Assembly: GCA_902768735.1 (NCBI GenBank)
Contig: CACXMK010000028.1
Location: forward strand, 1 to 34,368
Source: an uncultured Lachnospiraceae bacterium
Lineage (GTDB): Bacteria > Bacillota > Clostridia > Lachnospirales > Lachnospiraceae
DNA: 34,368 nucleotides
Direction: 5' to 3'
Part shown: positions 8,007-14,956 of the stretch, piece after piece
Layout: each line of letters opens with the position of its first letter
How positions within the stretch are numbered: the first letter of the stretch is position 1
The notes under the pieces: generated by a model
Databases searched by the model: none
Told to the model about the DNA's origin: nothing
Seen by the model: only the letters and a program-made list of their open reading frames with translations
Position numbers and translations under genes: made by a program

Positions 8007-8598
8007 ATACAGATATTGCGGCGTGAACCTGTGCCTCGCGGCTGTGCAGGCGGTGATCTTCGCGCTCTGTGTTTTGAAAGGGAGCCGGTGGTACTTGTGG
8101 GGGCGCTGCGGCACGGATCTTGTGCTGAGAGACGGGCAGTATTGGCGGCTTCTGACGTCCGTTTTTCTTCATGCGGACATCCGGCATCTGGGGAGCAACC
8201 TTCTCGTCCAGATCCTTCTGGGAAATCCGGTGGAGAGGAACATCGGACACGTGAAGTATCTGGCCCTCTATCTGCTGTCGGGGATCGGCGGGAACATCGT
8301 CTCTGTCCTCTATGACAGCGCGCTGGGCGTCAACACGTATTCGGTGGGGGCGAGCGGCGCGGTCTTCGGCGTCATAGGCGTTCTGATCCTGCTCATCGTG
8401 AAGGGCAGAAAAAAACTGCGAAGAGGCTCCTCGTTGCTTGCGAGGGCGGCGTTCGCAGTCTTCTTCTCGATTTACAGCGGGTTCAGAAACCCTTATACGG
8501 ACAACGCGGCGCATCTGGGCGGTCTCGCCGCAGGCGTCCTTTTAGGCCTCCTCCTTACTCTTGGGATGGAGGATGTAGACCTGCGTGACCTGAGATAG
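7990..8598 (+). CDS. rhomboid family intramembrane serine protease
   Basis: A 202-residue protein with six or so membrane segments, close to the minimal rhomboid fold. The catalytic pair is visible: Ser in GASGAVFG and His in NAAHLGG. The HADIRHLGSN segment matches the conserved HxxxxHxxxN motif of the second helix. Rhomboids cleave transmembrane helices of other membrane proteins within the bilayer. The ATG at 7990 has an AGGGGGAA site and overlaps the upstream DUF3592-like gene by 17 bp, so the two form an operon. A long inverted repeat follows. No substrate can be named from the sequence. Confidence 0.92.
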   Translation: MAELRKYRYCGVNLCLAAVQAVIFALCVLKGSRWYLWGRCGTDLVLRDGQYWRLLTSVFLHADIRHLGSNLLVQILLGNPVERNIGHVKYLALYLLSGIGGNIVSVLYDSALGVNTYSVGASGAVFGVIGVLILLIVKGRKKLRRGSSLLARAAFAVFFSIYSGFRNPYTDNAAHLGGLAAGVLLGLLLTLGMEDVDLRDLR

Positions 8599-8620
8599 AA
8601 AAAATAGACAGGCCTAGAAA

Positions 8621-8688
8621 AGGCAGTATATGTGCCCGGCGGAGAGCATTAGAGTATCGTGAGCCGACGCCGGGCATATATACTGCCT
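8621..8688. terminator. 21-bp inverted repeat between convergent genes
   Basis: Bases 8621-8641 pair with 8668-8688 over 21 positions, all Watson-Crick except one G-U, around a 26-nt loop. It lies between the rhomboid (+) and DUF4317 (-) stop codons, which fits a bidirectional terminator. There is no T tract on either side, and the stem is longer than usual, so a small mobile or structural repeat is an alternative. Confidence 0.6.
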
Positions 8689-8702
8689 CATACTATGCCC
8701 GC

Positions 8703-9833
8703 TTAGTGATTGCGGGTCTGCAGGATCCGGATGCCGTTGACTTCGAGTTCGTCCGTCACCGGGATCAGCAGATATTCCATTCCGTCTATGACGCGGGTCT
8801 TCAGCATATCCGCCATCTCTGCCTTGACGCTGATCTTCAGCGAGGGGGACTTGACCTCCAGCTTTGACGTGTCGATCAGGTTCTCTGCCATCAGAGGCAC
8901 GCCTTCTCCTACGGCTTCGTCGTAAGCCGCGTCAAAATCGCTCAAAACGCTCTGATCCGCGCCGTTCTCTGAAAGGAGACGGCGCATTTCTGCTTTCTCG
9001 ATCTGCACGGGCTCCCCGCTGTCCTTGTTCTGTTCGATGAGTTCGTTCACCGCGTCGTTCAGGTTTTTGACATTCTCAAAGTTGCAGCCCCGGCCGAGCG
9101 TCTGCTCCACCATGGACTTGAAGAGCTCTTTCTGGTCCGCTTCCGGGATCGGGAGCACGCAGCCAAGGAGGTCCGAACTGATCTCCTCGTGGCGCTCGTC
9201 CTGCTTGCGGCAGTAGTAGAGGAGGCTGTGGATGTCGGGCATCCTGTCGTTGAAAGCGGGGAAGAGGAATCCGCTGACGGGCTTCTGGACAGCCCAGTCC
9301 ATGCGCCTGTCGAGGAATGTGCACGCCTCCTCGTCGTAGCAGAGACCCTCTTTCATAAGGATGACGGGGCAGATGCAGCACAAAAGGAACGGATAGACGT
9401 AGTCCGACGCGTCTTCCATCTCGGCGTTGTCGGTGCCCTTGGACGGAATGTCGTAGACCCCGTGGATGAGGAGGATCAGGTACTTGGACTCTGAGTGGAA
9501 ATGCTTTACAACGCTCTCAAAGAACTCTGTCAAAACACCGTCGTCCCGGAGCCCCGACTGCTGCAGCTTATAGAGCGCCTGCTGCCTGCCGCCGTCCATC
9601 TCCTCCGAGATAGGGAACTCCATGTTGAAGAGATTTCTGCCGAGCTTGCCGGAAAGGGCGCTGCGGAGGATCTCGCAGTATTTTTCCAGAGACTCCTTTT
9701 CCATGGAGGCGAGGGAGTCGTGCAGCTCCTGTATGACTTTACCTTCTTCATTCACATAGCAGCCGCGGATCCGGTCTATACAGCTGTCCGGCTTTATGAG
9801 TTTTCTGATCTCGCTGATCGCTTTTTTATCCAT
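8703..9833 (-). CDS. DUF4317 family protein
   Basis: A 376-residue soluble protein. The opening MDKKAISEIRKLIKPDS, the RIRGCYVNEEGKVI segment, and the later LLIHGVYDIPSKG and YPFLLCCICPV segments are those of DUF4317, a family common in Lachnospiraceae and relatives with no known function. It has no signal peptide or membrane segment. On the - strand AAGGAG lies just before the ATG. It appears monocistronic, converging on the rhomboid gene and diverging from the S1 gene. Family recognition is confident; no function can be given. Confidence 0.85.
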   Translation of the reverse strand: MDKKAISEIRKLIKPDSCIDRIRGCYVNEEGKVIQELHDSLASMEKESLEKYCEILRSALSGKLGRNLFNMEFPISEEMDGGRQQALYKLQQSGLRDDGVLTEFFESVVKHFHSESKYLILLIHGVYDIPSKGTDNAEMEDASDYVYPFLLCCICPVILMKEGLCYDEEACTFLDRRMDWAVQKPVSGFLFPAFNDRMPDIHSLLYYCRKQDERHEEISSDLLGCVLPIPEADQKELFKSMVEQTLGRGCNFENVKNLNDAVNELIEQNKDSGEPVQIEKAEMRRLLSENGADQSVLSDFDAAYDEAVGEGVPLMAENLIDTSKLEVKSPSLKISVKAEMADMLKTRVIDGMEYLLIPVTDELEVNGIRILQTRNH

Positions 9834-9890
9834 GCGTTCTCCTTCTGAATAGTGTTTTCTTATAGTGTTTTCTTCGCGTGTCGGAATCTT

Positions 9891-9896
9891 ACTATA
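9891..9896 (-). promoter_or_regulatory. possible -10 box for the DUF4317 gene
   Basis: On the - strand TATAGT lies about 58 bp upstream of the start codon. No good -35 box is seen. A 13-bp direct repeat (TAGTGTTTTCTTA) lies between it and the gene. Confidence 0.3.
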
Positions 9897-9945
9897 CTAC
9901 GAATTCCGGTGTTGCGCCAGTGAAAACAATCTCCGAAAATTTATG

Positions 9946-9974
9946 TTTCGCTAGTGGAAAAATAATGGTATAAT
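9946..9974 (+). promoter_or_regulatory. extended -10 promoter for the S1-domain gene
   Basis: A perfect TATAAT at 9969-9974 is preceded by TGG, an extended -10. The -35 position (TTTCGC, 9946-9951) is poor, as allowed with an extended -10. The predicted transcript starts near 9981 and carries two small TGCGC-TAC-GCGCA hairpins (9994-10006 and 10016-10028) before the ribosome binding site. Confidence 0.7.
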
Positions 9975-10049
9975 ACATATTCAGAGTGAATTTTGCGCTA
10001 CGCGCATACAATAATTGCGCTACGCGCAGAGAATGGGAGGAAATGTCTT

Positions 10050-10666
10050 ATGGAAACTAATGGAAATCGCAATGACGCCAAGTGGGATGCTTTTGAGGAG
10101 ATGATGGAGAACAAAGTCGTCTTCACAGTTCCGATCGACGAGAGGGTGTAAGAGCATTTATTCCCGCGTCCCAGCTGAGCACAAGCTATGTGGAAGATGT
10201 CAGCGAATGGATCGGCAAAGAGATCGACGTCGTTATCATCACAGCGGACAGGGAAAAGCAGCGTCTGGTGCTGTCCGGAAGAGAAGCGGCCAAGATCAAG
10301 CGCGGCCAGGAGAAGAAGGCCCGCATCGAAGCCCTCACTGTCGGCACTGTGCTCGAGGGCAAAGTTGAGACAATTAAGCCTTACGGCGCATTTGTAGACC
10401 TCGGAAACGGCATCAGCGGCCTGGTCCACATTTCTCAGATGAGCACCAAGAGAGTTGCTACCCCTGAGGAAGTCTGCAAGGAAGGCGACACCGTTAAGGT
10501 TAAGATCACGAGAGTGAAGGACGGCAAGGTCAGCCTGAGCATGAAGGCTCTTGAAGAAGCTCCCGCACCTGCGGAAGACGAGATCCCGGATCTGTCCAAG
10601 TTCGTTAGCCGCGAGAAGGCGACCACGAACCTCGGCGATCTGATGAAGAATCTTAAACTCAACTGA
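10050..10666 (+). pseudogene. S1 RNA-binding domain protein, frame-disrupted
   Basis: A strong GGGAGG site and ATG at 10050 start a frame (METNGNRNDAKWDAFEEMMENKVVFTVPIDERV in essence) that hits TAA at 10149-10151. The homologous protein continues in another frame from 10142 (EGVRAFIPASQLSTSYVED) to 10666. Related Lachnospiraceae proteins have about 10-12 extra residues (roughly VVKGGVVANL) between these two parts. About 30-35 bp, not a multiple of three, therefore seem to be missing, removing a strand of the first S1 domain. The second S1 domain (SYGAFVDLGNGISGLVHISQM-type) and the C-terminal tail are intact. Such proteins bind RNA or ribosomes and resemble ribosomal protein S1. Options are a true pseudogene, internal initiation giving a one-domain product, or an assembly error. 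Confidence 0.75.
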
Positions 10667-10684
10667 TTGATTGTATAGAGGGGA

Positions 10685-10715
10685 GAACGGGCGGTCTTTG
10701 TACCGCCCGTTCTTA
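10685..10715 (+). terminator. terminator hairpin after the S1 gene
   Basis: GAACGGGCGGT (10685-10695) pairs perfectly with ACCGCCCGTTC (10702-10712) around a 6-nt loop. The T tract after it is very short, so efficiency is uncertain. Confidence 0.7.
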
Positions 10716-10791
10716 CGTAGAGGCAGGGGACGCACTTTTGGGCCAAAACAGTGCTGAGCGCAGCGCATTCATGTGAAGAGGCAGAGTGATC

Positions 10792-11652
10792 ATGAGGATC
10801 AAAGGCAGGAAGAAAAACTTAAAAGTGAAAAACTCCAAAGTGAAAAACTCTATTGTGTTGATCCTGGCCCTTCTATTGCTCACTATGCCCTGCGGCATGA
10901 ACGGGAAGGCGGCAGAAGCGGGGGAACAGGCTGAGGAAGCCGCGACAGAGCAGGCTTCAGAGGAGGCATCTGAGGCATCTGAGGCATCTGACCAGGCCGG
11001 CGAGGAGATAGCAGACGGCTTTGTGGAGATCCTTGTAGAAGGAAGCCTCGAGGAGTTCGACAGGCAGGTGATCCTTGACAGGATCAATGAGATCCGGGAA
11101 GAAGCTTGCCGGGAAGGCGTGTCGAGCCCGATCGACGGCGAGCCGCTGCGTCCGGAGGACTATGTGCCGCTCACGTGGTCGTACGAGCTCGAAAAGATCG
11201 CGATCCTGCGCGCGGCGGAGAGCACGATCCTGCAGGATCATGTGAGGCCTGACGGCACAGAATGCTTCAGTGCAGCGCCGGAAGGTGTTCCGTACACAAT
11301 GGAGACGCTCGCGTGGGGATTTGGAAGCGCGGCTGCCGCCGTTGAAGGGTGGTATTCCGAAAAGACAGCTTATGTGGAAGGAGCCGGAAGCCCGGCGGGC
11401 CACTACATTGCGCTGATTAACCCTGAGAACCGGCTTGTCGGCGTCGCTGATCTTCGCGCCGAATGGCAGCGGGACGCCTGCGCGGGAGCGTTTGCATCGC
11501 ACGGGGAGGCGGGGACAGCTCAGAATGAACAGGTTTCTGAGACTGCCGGGTGGAGCATTCCACTGCTGAAGTCCTATCTTCCAACGGTGATCGACAGAGC
11601 AGTGCTGGTGACAGCAAAAAGGATCGCGAATGCGGTGAAATTAGCAAGATAA
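10792..11652 (+). CDS. secreted CAP-domain (SCP/PR1-like) protein
   Basis: The N-terminus is Lys-rich (KNLKVKNSKVKNS), then has a hydrophobic signal segment ending near MPCGMNGKA. An acidic Ala/Glu/Ser linker follows (with a 9-bp repeat GAGGCATCT x3), then a CAP domain from about residue 90 to 230. Likely CAP cavity residues, numbered from the GTG at 10786, are H152 (DHVRPDG), E173 (METLAWG) and H206 (GHYIALINP). CAP proteins are extracellular; bacterial ones have no settled activity, though calcium binding, lipid binding and proteolysis have been proposed. The ATG at 10792 gives better spacing from AGAGG than the in-frame GTG at 10786, but either is possible. The NUDIX gene follows 13 bp later and may be co-transcribed. 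Confidence 0.8.
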   Translation: MRIKGRKKNLKVKNSKVKNSIVLILALLLLTMPCGMNGKAAEAGEQAEEAATEQASEEASEASEASDQAGEEIADGFVEILVEGSLEEFDRQVILDRINEIREEACREGVSSPIDGEPLRPEDYVPLTWSYELEKIAILRAAESTILQDHVRPDGTECFSAAPEGVPYTMETLAWGFGSAAAAVEGWYSEKTAYVEGAGSPAGHYIALINPENRLVGVADLRAEWQRDACAGAFASHGEAGTAQNEQVSETAGWSIPLLKSYLPTVIDRAVLVTAKRIANAVKLAR

Positions 11653-11665
11653 AGAGGGGGACGCC

Positions 11666-12214
11666 ATGAAATACAAACTCAAAAGGCTCAGCAGAGAACT
11701 GGCAAGCCGCGGAAAAGTGCTTGAATTCTACAGGGATACGATGGAACTGCCGGGCGGACAGATCGAGAAGTGGGATTTTGTGCACCACACAAAGGGCGGC
11801 GGCGCCTGTGTGGTCCCTGTGCTGCCCGACGGGCAGATTCTGATGATCCATCAGTACAGGCCGATGGCTGAGAGGGAGACGACAGAACTGCCGGCGGGCG
11901 CTTTCGATGCGGACGATCCGGATTTTGCCGTGACAGCTTCGAGAGAGCTTGAGGAGGAGACGGGCTACAGATGCGGGAAGATCCGCCGCCTCGTGCGCCT
12001 CGATACTGCGATCGCGTGGTGCGATGAGCGCGTCGAGATCTATCTGGCGGAGGACCTTGTGAAGGTGGGCGGCCAGCAGCTCGACGAGGCGGAAGAGATC
12101 CGCGTGGAGGCGATCCCTGTCGAGGAGCTCAAGCGGAGGATATTCGCCGGGGAGATCCGCGACGCCAAAACAGTGGCCGGTGTTTTGGCCTATCTGGCGA
12201 CGCGGTCGGAATGA
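11666..12214 (+). CDS. NUDIX hydrolase, ADP-ribose pyrophosphatase type
   Basis: A 182-residue protein with the NudF/ADPRase layout: an N-terminal strand domain, then the NUDIX box beginning ELPAGAF and ending RELEEETGY. The distal RELxEExG part that binds metal is intact. The first Glu of the consensus (Gx5E) is replaced by Asp. The LDTAIAWCDERVEIYLAEDL segment is typical of ADP-ribose pyrophosphatases. It would hydrolyse ADP-ribose or a related nucleotide sugar in the cytoplasm. GAGGGGG lies just before the ATG. It follows the CAP gene closely and ends just before a minisatellite and the convergent yhaN-like gene. Confidence 0.87.
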   Translation: MKYKLKRLSRELASRGKVLEFYRDTMELPGGQIEKWDFVHHTKGGGACVVPVLPDGQILMIHQYRPMAERETTELPAGAFDADDPDFAVTASRELEEETGYRCGKIRRLVRLDTAIAWCDERVEIYLAEDLVKVGGQQLDEAEEIRVEAIPVEELKRRIFAGEIRDAKTVAGVLAYLATRSE

Positions 12215-12272
12215 AGAGGTGTCAATGAAGCAGCGACGCGGTCACAATGAAGCAGCGATGCGGCGTCAAAAC

Positions 12273-12410
12273 ACAGACCGCCGCAGCGTCAGAAGACAGA
12301 CCGCCGCACCATCAGAGGACAGACCGCCGCAGCATCAGAGGACAGACCGCCGCAGCGCCAGAAGACAGACCGCCGCACCATCAGAGGACAGACCGCCGCA
12401 GCATCAGACC
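12273..12410. repeat. 23-bp minisatellite, six copies
   Basis: ACAGACCGCCGCA starts at 12273, 12296, 12319, 12342, 12365 and 12388, exactly 23 bp apart. The variable part is AGCGTCAGAAG, CCATCAGAGG and similar. The array lies between the convergent NUDIX and yhaN-like genes and overlaps the last codons of the latter. ORFs through it shift frame with each copy and are not real genes. Confidence 0.92.
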
Positions 12411-14563
12411 CTGCTCGCGTGGCAGGTGAGATACAGGATCTGATATTCGTAGGAGGCATTGTGCAGGAAGCGCATGCCTCCTTTTACGCGCTCGTCGTCG
12501 AGGTTCGAGAAGGGATCGTCGAGGACGAGGAACGGCTTTTCTGAGGGATACATGGCGTCGATCATCGCCATGCGGCGGCACAGGCCGATAAGGTCCCTCG
12601 TGCCTTCGCTCATAAGGGAGGGGTCACGGGGAAGACCTTCGCTCATGACCGTGATGCCAAAATCGGCGTCAGTTTTGATATTCTCCGCCGATTCTCCGGT
12701 GAGCATCGCGTAGTGCTGGCTGAAGGAGCGAAGGAAAGGGTTCATGTAGCGCGAATTGAAAGAGGTGCGGGCCTGTTCCAGGTAGGCGGCTGTTTTGACA
12801 CAGGTGTCGTACTGAAGGCGGAGCGTTTCAATCTCTTTGCGGAGATTTTGGAGCTGGCCGGCGGCGTCCCCGGACTCTTTGATCCGGTCGCGGAGGTCGT
12901 CAGCCTGCTGCGCGGCGCTCAGAAGGCGGCGCCGGCATTCCTCCTCGCGGCGGTCATAAAGTGCGGGCTGGGCTGCGGCTCTCTGCAGAGAAACCGGCGC
13001 TGCGTTCAGGCCTTCACGGGAACCCGGCGCTGCGTTCAGGCCTTCACGGGAACCCGGTGCAGCGGTCAGGCCTTCACGGGAACCCGGTGCAGCGGTCAGG
13101 CCTTCACGGGAACCCGGCGCTGCGTTCAGGCCTTCACGAGAACCCGGTGCAGCATTCAGGCTTTCACGCTGCGACGCATCACTTGACTTACTGTCTGCCG
13201 GAAGTCGACGGAGCTGCAGTTTCAGAGCGTGCAGCGTCTGTTGTTCCTCCTGCATCTGCACCTGCGCGCGCTTCATCCTGATGCTAAGGGTGCGCAGAGA
13301 TGCGCGCAGTTCGGCTTCTTCTTCCTGTAGTGAGAGGAGATCCTGAGAAGGGATGATTTCCTCTGTTGCCACGCGGCGGAACCGAACCAATGAATAGGAT
13401 CCGGCACCGAGCAGAAGAATGCCAATCGTAAGGAAAGGCAGAGACAGGGCGCCTGTTCCAATCAGAACAAAGAGGATCACAGCGGCGAATACAGCCGCAA
13501 CCGCAAACATTTGAAATCTATGGGCGCGCTGTGACAGTGCCAGTGCTGCGGCGTTTTCTGCACGCGAACGTTCTCTGCCGACGCGGAGGTATTCCTCGCG
13601 CTCCCTGTGACCGGCAAGCGCTGTGTCACGCCGCACTTTGCGCAGCATTTCCAGCCGCCGGCGGGAAGCATCAAGTTTTGCCTGTAAGGCGGCCCTGGCA
13701 GCTCTTGTAGCAGCGGTGACAGCAGCTGGATCACCGGAGGCGGCTTCCGCATTCGTTCGTGCAGCAGCTTCTTCGGCCGCAATCCTTGCAGCGGCTTCTT
13801 CAGCCGCAATCCTTGCCGCCGCTTCTTCAGCCGCCGCTTTCGCAGCAGCTTCTCTTGCTTCTGCACGGATCTGCGCCAGCTCAGTGGACAGGCTCTTTTT
13901 TAGCATGGCACATTCCTCCAGCTGCTGACGCAGTTGTGGCAGTCGCGCAGCCTCTGCCTCAAGGACGGCGGCCCGGGCTTCCTTTTTGCGGATCTGTCCG
14001 GAAGCCCTGTCGGGACTGAGCCTGTCGATCTCTCTTTGCAGTTGGCGGATTGACCGATCATAGTCAGGAAGGTCACCGTGTTCCGCCGAGAGGTCACCGA
14101 TCTTAGCCTGGATCAGCGCTGTCGCCTCCGTCTGGTGGTCCTGCTGCGACCAGAAAACGGTGCGTGTGAAAGAATCCCTGTCAATTCCAAAGAGTTCCTC
14201 GCCGATATGCTCTGTGAAGTCGGCGGAAGGGAGCCCTGTCTCGTCATCGAACAGCAGGAAAGCGTCCTCTTTCCCACGCGCGCCAAAGGAACGGTGCATC
14301 CGGTAGACCCGGTCACCGCTCGTAAAGGTCACGGACCCTCCGTATGTGCCGCCGGCCCAGGGCCTGTATCGGAGCCGCTCGTTGCTGTCCTCGCTTCTGC
14401 GGTTTTCACCTTCAAATCCGTAGAACATGACCTTGAGAAAGGCAGCGAACGTCGACTTGCCCCATCCGTTCTCCTCAAGCAGGACATTGAGGCCGTCCTC
14501 AAACACATAGGAGAAGCCGGAGAGCTTACCGAAGTTTTCAATGTGACAGGAAAGAAGTTTCAT
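12404..14563 (-). CDS. yhaN: YhaN/SbcC-like SMC-type ATPase with two central membrane segments
   Basis: Walker A is ENGWGKST near residues 32-40. The C-terminal half has an ABC signature-like LMSEGTRDLIGLC (about 648-660) and Walker B PFLVLDDPFSNLDD (about 679-692). Long coiled-coil arms lie between, with Ala-rich repeats (AAARIAAEE) and a Gln/Arg-rich segment. Two adjacent membrane helices (about 354-371 and 376-393) break the coil, a hallmark of B. subtilis YhaN rather than SbcC. Residues about 470-525 are a 10-residue repeat (LNAAPGSREG). YhaN acts with the nuclease YhaO and is thought to work in DNA or nucleic-acid processing. The ATG at 14563 (M3 of the longest ORF) is preferred because AAAGGTG is 7 nt upstream. 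Positions above count from the longer start at 14569. Confidence 0.85.
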   Translation of the reverse strand: MKLLSCHIENFGKLSGFSYVFEDGLNVLLEENGWGKSTFAAFLKVMFYGFEGENRRSEDSNERLRYRPWAGGTYGGSVTFTSGDRVYRMHRSFGARGKEDAFLLFDDETGLPSADFTEHIGEELFGIDRDSFTRTVFWSQQDHQTEATALIQAKIGDLSAEHGDLPDYDRSIRQLQREIDRLSPDRASGQIRKKEARAAVLEAEAARLPQLRQQLEECAMLKKSLSTELAQIRAEAREAAAKAAAEEAAARIAAEEAAARIAAEEAAARTNAEAASGDPAAVTAATRAARAALQAKLDASRRRLEMLRKVRRDTALAGHREREEYLRVGRERSRAENAAALALSQRAHRFQMFAVAAVFAAVILFVLIGTGALSLPFLTIGILLLGAGSYSLVRFRRVATEEIIPSQDLLSLQEEEAELRASLRTLSIRMKRAQVQMQEEQQTLHALKLQLRRLPADSKSSDASQRESLNAAPGSREGLNAAPGSREGLTAAPGSREGLTAAPGSREGLNAAPGSREGLNAAPVSLQRAAAQPALYDRREEECRRRLLSAAQQADDLRDRIKESGDAAGQLQNLRKEIETLRLQYDTCVKTAAYLEQARTSFNSRYMNPFLRSFSQHYAMLTGESAENIKTDADFGITVMSEGLPRDPSLMSEGTRDLIGLCRRMAMIDAMYPSEKPFLVLDDPFSNLDDERVKGGMRFLHNASYEYQILYLTCHASRV
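12995..13160 (-). repeat. in-frame 30-bp repeat within the YhaN-like gene
   Basis: Six copies of a 30-bp unit encode (L)(N/T)AAPGSREG. The DNA copies are almost identical, which points to recent expansion. The segment lies in the distal coiled-coil arm, where a proline/glycine-rich insertion would break the coil. Confidence 0.9.
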
Positions 14564-14569
14564 ATACAT

Positions 14570-14956
14570 TCACCTTTCGCTTGCCAAGTGGTGCGAAATC
14601 ATCAAATTGGTCTGAAATCAATTACATTACGGTTTACGTGATGTTCTGTTGGTGTTGCCGTCACGCAAGTGTCAAATTCACTGAAGCTTTATTTATGTTG
14701 ACGTTACTTTGACGTTAAGTATGCCTCAGCGTCAATCCCAGCGTCAAAACTGGCGCAAGTATTAGTGAATTGACGCCGACTTTGACGTTAAGCATGCTTT
14801 GGCGTCAATCCCAGCGTCAAAACTGGCTCAAGCATAAGTGAATTGACGCCGACCTTGACGTTAAGCATGCCTCAGCGTCAATCCCGGCGCCAAAACCGGC
14901 CAAACCGTCAAAACCAGCCAGCTCCATTTTAAGAAGAACCAAGCATTTCCGAAAAA
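14570..14956. repeat. 73-bp tandem repeat, about 3 copies, between yhaO and yhaN
   Basis: TTGACGTTAAG-type units start at 14709, 14782 and 14855, 73 bp apart; the third is partial and ends near 14900. Each unit has repeated TTGACG and CGTCAA words in opposite orientation around a GCATGC core (TTGACGTTAAGCATGC...CGTCAA), so it can form a hairpin. A degenerate TTGACGTTAC precedes the first unit at 14699. No ORF is supported. The rest (14570-14690) shows only the yhaN ribosome binding site. No clear promoter for yhaN was found. Confidence 0.85.

Noticed and set aside
10140-10160. programmed frameshift in the S1 gene
   Set aside because: No slippery heptamer or downstream structure, and about 10 codons are missing as well, so a deletion is simpler.
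12180-12443. ORFs encoding RTDRRS-like repeats
   Set aside because: They come from the 23-bp minisatellite, which changes frame at each copy; no ribosome binding site.
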